A DNA stretch of 63,089 bases. It comes from Saccharofermentans sp. (GTDB lineage: Bacteria > Bacillota > Clostridia > Saccharofermentanales > Saccharofermentanaceae). Below are positions 60,601 through 63,089 of this stretch, piece by piece. The notes under the pieces were generated by a model that saw only the letters and a program-made list of their open reading frames with translations, did not search any database and had not been told where the DNA came from. Made by a program: the position numbers and the translations under genes. The stretch is from the NCBI GenBank assembly GCA_024684815.1, contig JAIKWL010000040.1:1-63089 (forward strand). The letters run 5' to 3'. Positions within the stretch are counted from its first letter, which is position 1. The number at the start of each line of letters is the position of its first letter.

Positions 60601-62241
60601 ATGCGCAGTTTCAAAAGAGTTCTGGGGTTGGTCTTTGTCATCGCCATGATGATGACCGGTTTATCATTTTCTGTTTCAGCCGATAGGACTGTCGTAGAGA
60701 CGGCGGTCTTTGCTGACCAGTATTCTTATAATCTTTATTCTGACGGCCTTTTGGAGGTAATAAGCAAATCAGATACGATAGATCTTGAAAAAATCAGCCA
60801 GACTTCCCTCGAAAAGGCCAAGTCCTTATCAGTGGATCTTTCGGGCAGCAATGAAGTATTTTTGTCCGTCAGTTGTTATAAGAGTTACTGTAATATAAAC
60901 TCCTTTAAGTTTATATGCTCTGATAATCAGACTGTTTATGGCATTACGATAAAAGGTTTTTCAAAATTCACCGGTGCCGCAGGCAGCGTTATTCTTTCCG
61001 GGAAGAGTGATATCGGGTCTTTGACATTAAAAGAATCAAATGTCACTTCTTCGGATTTCCTGACGGGATTAAAAATCGAGGGCTTTGCGTTTTCCAACTG
61101 CAATTTGCTTGAAACCGTAACGGTAAGCGGAGATTTCGATGGCTGCGATATTACAAATTGCGATAAACTCACCAAGGTAGACCTCAGGGGTTGTACCAAG
61201 ATGACTGAATGTAAGATCAATAAGAATAAAGAACTTGCAGAGTTATACTATCCTGATTCGTTACTCCTGATCCGTTCCTACGGTTGCATTAAAAATCCGA
61301 AACTGACTGATCTAAAGATCCCCGGTTCTGCTTATGAGATACAGGATGGTGCTTTTCAGGAGTCAGGATTGAAGTCTGTTACCATTTCTGACGGTGTTAC
61401 AAGAATAGGATATTATTCTTTTGCCGGAACTCCTCTGGAGACAGTCAATATTTCTGCAACAGTAAACAGGATCGATGCCAAGGCTTTCTATGGATGTTCT
61501 TCTCTTAAGACGGTAAATTTCGGAGGAACTCAGGCTCTGTTTGAGAAGATATATGTTTCAAACAGCAACGAATCGGTTTATAAAATTTTCGGAGATGCGA
61601 AGATCAATTTTGATGAGACAAAGAAATCCGTATGGGCTCAGGGAGGAGACAAGTGGTTCTACTTTGATAATGCCGGATTAATGGTAACGGACTGGAAGTA
61701 TATTAATGGAGCTTGGTATCTGTTCAGCCATTATGGTATCATGCTCAAGGACTGGCAGAAGTCAGGCAATACCTGGTATTACCTGGGCAGCGATGGTGCT
61801 ATGAGGACCGGCTGGCAGTCAATAGGCGGTGTATGGTATTACTTTGGTTCTGACGGAATCATGAGACAGGACTGGCAGTCAATTAACGGCAAATGGTACT
61901 ACCTGGGCAGTGATGGTTCCATGAGGACCGGCTGGCAGAACATAGGTGGTAAATGGTATTATTTTGAATCCTCAGGTGCAATGGTTACCGGCTGGAAGCA
62001 GAGCGGCGGCAACTGGTATTTCTTCAAGTCAGACGGTTCGATGGCAGCTGGAGAATACTGTAACGGTTATTGGCTCAATTCTTCCGGAACCTGGACATAC
62101 CAGTACAAAGCCACTTGGACAAAGGATAGCAACGGCTGGTGGTTCGGCGATCAGACAGAGTGGTACGCCAAGAATCAATCGCTTAAGATCGACGGCAAAA
62201 CTTACAACTTTAATGCCAGGGGTTACTGCACCAATCCGTAA
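60601..62241 (+). CDS. Secreted leucine-rich-repeat / cell-wall-binding repeat surface protein
   Basis: A 546-residue surface protein. Signal peptide 'VLGLVFVIAMMMTGLSFSVS'. Residues ~50-330 contain BspA-type leucine-rich repeats ('ITDGAFQESGLKSVTISDGV'-like: 'YEIQDGAFQESGLKSVTISD', 'TVNRIDAKAFYGCSSLKTVN'). From ~345 there are seven ~20-residue cell-wall-binding repeats of GxWYYxxxDGxMxxGW type ('TWYYLGSDGAMRTGWQSIGG', 'KWYYLGSDGSMRTGWQNIGG'). Those are choline/teichoic-acid-binding-like; anchoring is non-covalent. At DNA level, 60-base units and a 120-base higher order are visible (61770-62050). The ribosome site is GGAGGAGG. Confidence 0.92.
   Translation: MRSFKRVLGLVFVIAMMMTGLSFSVSADRTVVETAVFADQYSYNLYSDGLLEVISKSDTIDLEKISQTSLEKAKSLSVDLSGSNEVFLSVSCYKSYCNINSFKFICSDNQTVYGITIKGFSKFTGAAGSVILSGKSDIGSLTLKESNVTSSDFLTGLKIEGFAFSNCNLLETVTVSGDFDGCDITNCDKLTKVDLRGCTKMTECKINKNKELAELYYPDSLLLIRSYGCIKNPKLTDLKIPGSAYEIQDGAFQESGLKSVTISDGVTRIGYYSFAGTPLETVNISATVNRIDAKAFYGCSSLKTVNFGGTQALFEKIYVSNSNESVYKIFGDAKINFDETKKSVWAQGGDKWFYFDNAGLMVTDWKYINGAWYLFSHYGIMLKDWQKSGNTWYYLGSDGAMRTGWQSIGGVWYYFGSDGIMRQDWQSINGKWYYLGSDGSMRTGWQNIGGKWYYFESSGAMVTGWKQSGGNWYFFKSDGSMAAGEYCNGYWLNSSGTWTYQYKATWTKDSNGWWFGDQTEWYAKNQSLKIDGKTYNFNARGYCTNP
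61652..62060 (+). repeat. Tandem 60-bp repeats coding for cell-wall-binding modules
   Basis: Repeat starts lie about 60 bases apart (each with TGGTATTA[CT] or TGGTACTAC and a later GGCTGGCAG or GACTGGCAG). Units at ~61780 and ~61900 are closer to each other than to their neighbours, giving a 120-base higher-order pattern. Such arrays can vary in copy number. Confidence 0.85.
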
Positions 62242-62270
62242 TTTGACCTTACAAGTTAATATCCGAACGA

Positions 62271-62298
62271 AGAGACCGTCACCGTACGGTCTCTTTTT
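62271..62298 (+). terminator. Terminator after the surface-protein gene
   Basis: AGAGACCGT / ACGGTCTCT perfect 9-base stem followed by TTTTCTT. Confidence 0.9.
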
Positions 62299-62357
62299 CT
62301 TCCCGAAAACCTCATAAATGCACTTATAGTTGCATTTGAAGCATTTTCGGACCCCGG

Positions 62358-62369
62358 AATTGTTCAAAA
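62358..62369 (-). promoter_or_regulatory. TTTTGAACAATT site, same as oriC motif
   Basis: On the reverse strand this 12-mer is identical to the one at 14089-14100 in the candidate oriC. It lies between two genes, 190 bases ahead of the flotillin-like gene. Confidence 0.4.
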
Positions 62370-62445
62370 ATATAAAACCCGCACAATGGGGAATATTCCA
62401 AATTATTCAAATATACAAATCGGATTCACGCAGATACGATTTTTC

Positions 62446-62473
62446 TTGACCGGGGCACCACGTAATGTAAAAT
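62446..62473 (+). promoter_or_regulatory. Promoter of the flotillin-like gene
   Basis: TTGACC (62446-62451), 16-base spacer, TAAAAT (62468-62473). Start of transcription is expected near 62480, giving a ~75-base leader. Confidence 0.65.
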
Positions 62474-62495
62474 ATCTTTAGCAAAATAAATGGCG

Positions 62496-62532
62496 CCCCG
62501 TATCACAGAGTTAAGTGATGTGGGGGTTTTTT
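62496..62532 (+). terminator. Terminator-like hairpin in the flotillin leader (attenuator candidate)
   Basis: CCCCGTATCAC (62496-62506) pairs with GTGATGTGGGG (62515-62525), all eleven positions paired with two G-T pairs, followed by G and six T (62527-62532). It sits downstream of the promoter and only 8 bases before AGGAGG (62540-62545). Confidence 0.7.
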
Positions 62533-62553
62533 AAAGAATAGGAGGATATGGAA

Positions 62554-63089
62554 ATGCCAGAATTCTTAACAGGTCCGATTATTGCTGCAATTATTATAGT
62601 TGTAATCGTAATAATCATTATTATCTCCAGCTATGTAAAGGCACCGCCGGACAAAGCTTATATCATCTCAGGTCTCCGCAGGAACCCCAAGATCCTTATC
62701 GGTAGAGCAGGCCTCAAGATGCCCTTCTTCGAGAGAAAGGACGAGCTCCTTGTCAAGCAGATCTCGATCGACATCAAGACTGACGGATATGTACCTACAG
62801 CAGACTTCATCGGTGTCAACATCGACGCCGTCGCTAAGGTAAGGGTCATGAGCGAAGGCGAAGGCGTAAAGATCGCCATGAAGAACTTCCTCAACATGAA
62901 GGAACAGCAGATCAGTGATTCACTCGTTGATTCCCTCCAGGGTAACATGAGAGAGATCATCGGTACGATCACCTTAAAGGATCTCTGCAACGACAGAAAG
63001 AAGTTCGGTGACGAGGTTCAGCAGAAGGCTCAGGAAGACATGAAGCGCTTGGGTATCGAGATCATCTCCTGCAACGTTCAGCACGTAAC
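62554..63089 (+). CDS. Flotillin-like SPFH protein (partial, 3' end outside window)
   Basis: 178 codons are visible. ATG 62554 is preferred (AGGAGG 8 bases upstream; ATG 62548 would be only two bases from it). 'GPIIAAIIIVVIVIIIIISS' is the N-terminal membrane anchor. The SPFH domain follows: 'KAPPDKAYIISGLRRNPKIL', 'IGRAGLKMPFFERKDELLVK', 'GTITLKDLCNDRKKFGDEVQ', 'KRLGIEIISCNVQHV'. Flotillins organise membrane microdomains. The frame is open to the window edge. Confidence 0.9.
   Translation, partial: MPEFLTGPIIAAIIIVVIVIIIIISSYVKAPPDKAYIISGLRRNPKILIGRAGLKMPFFERKDELLVKQISIDIKTDGYVPTADFIGVNIDAVAKVRVMSEGEGVKIAMKNFLNMKEQQISDSLVDSLQGNMREIIGTITLKDLCNDRKKFGDEVQQKAQEDMKRLGIEIISCNVQHV

Overview
The window reads as the replication-origin region of a Clostridia-type Bacillota chromosome. 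The order dnaA-dnaN-recF-remB-gyrB followed by parA-parB, strong GGAGG ribosome sites, the two-branch purine genes, class II aldolase, sortase and BspA/choline-binding-type surface protein all fit an anaerobic gut or rumen clostridium. Genus cannot be fixed from sequence alone. Genes left of about 12.5 kb point left and those to the right mostly point right, as expected for divergent leading strands from an origin between dnaA and dnaN.

Layout. (1) 1-4250: right part of an integrative/mobilizable element: partial MobC-like protein, tyrosine integrase, replication-associated DUF6291-type protein, small winged-HTH (excisionase-like), divergent XRE repressor with paired operators, and a cargo methyltransferase. 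(2) 4251-6794: a 2.4-kb islet bracketed by two 64-bp imperfect direct repeats that coincide with the guaA terminator; it carries a zinc-ribbon protein, a HEPN-motif protein and an AbiTii-family phage-defence protein. (3) 6789-12446: guaA, a large lipoprotein, purA and a sortase, all leftward. (4) 12581-21353: the origin block dnaA, oriC, dnaN, recF, remB, gyrB, two parS sites, parA, parB. (5) 21482-30590: tRNA-Ser, thrS, ldh-like, glmU, pth, mfd, tRNA-Arg. (6) 30742-46932: accessory region with a toxin-antitoxin pair whose toxin is frameshifted, a membrane protein under a LytTR-like operator, a methyltransferase, a MarR-flavodoxin pair, a DHH phosphoesterase, a TIR-transmembrane-propeller protein, a TetR/PEP-dikinase-like pair, small redox enzymes, NudC and a metal ABC transporter behind a Fur-family box. 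(7) 47269-63089: two-component system, envelope proteins, class II aldolase, lipoprotein, MATE pump, domain-permuted GH3 glucosidase, hemolysin III, a leucine-rich/cell-wall-binding surface protein, and the start of a flotillin-like gene.

The most interesting signal is that the replication and segregation machinery is divergent in several places at once. DnaA has lysine where the DNA-binding signature normally has aspartate (GGRKHTT rather than GGRDHTT). The oriC intergenic region lacks canonical TTATNCACA boxes but carries repeated TTTTGAACA-type sites that differ from the standard box mainly at its sixth base. ParB carries a histone-H1-like Lys/Ala tail of about 70 residues, and GyrB carries an acidic N-terminal extension of about 75 residues. 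Other points worth a second look are the guaA-site defence islet, the membrane TIR propeller protein, an apparently one-base-deleted toxin beside an intact antitoxin, and a terminator-like attenuator immediately before the flotillin start.
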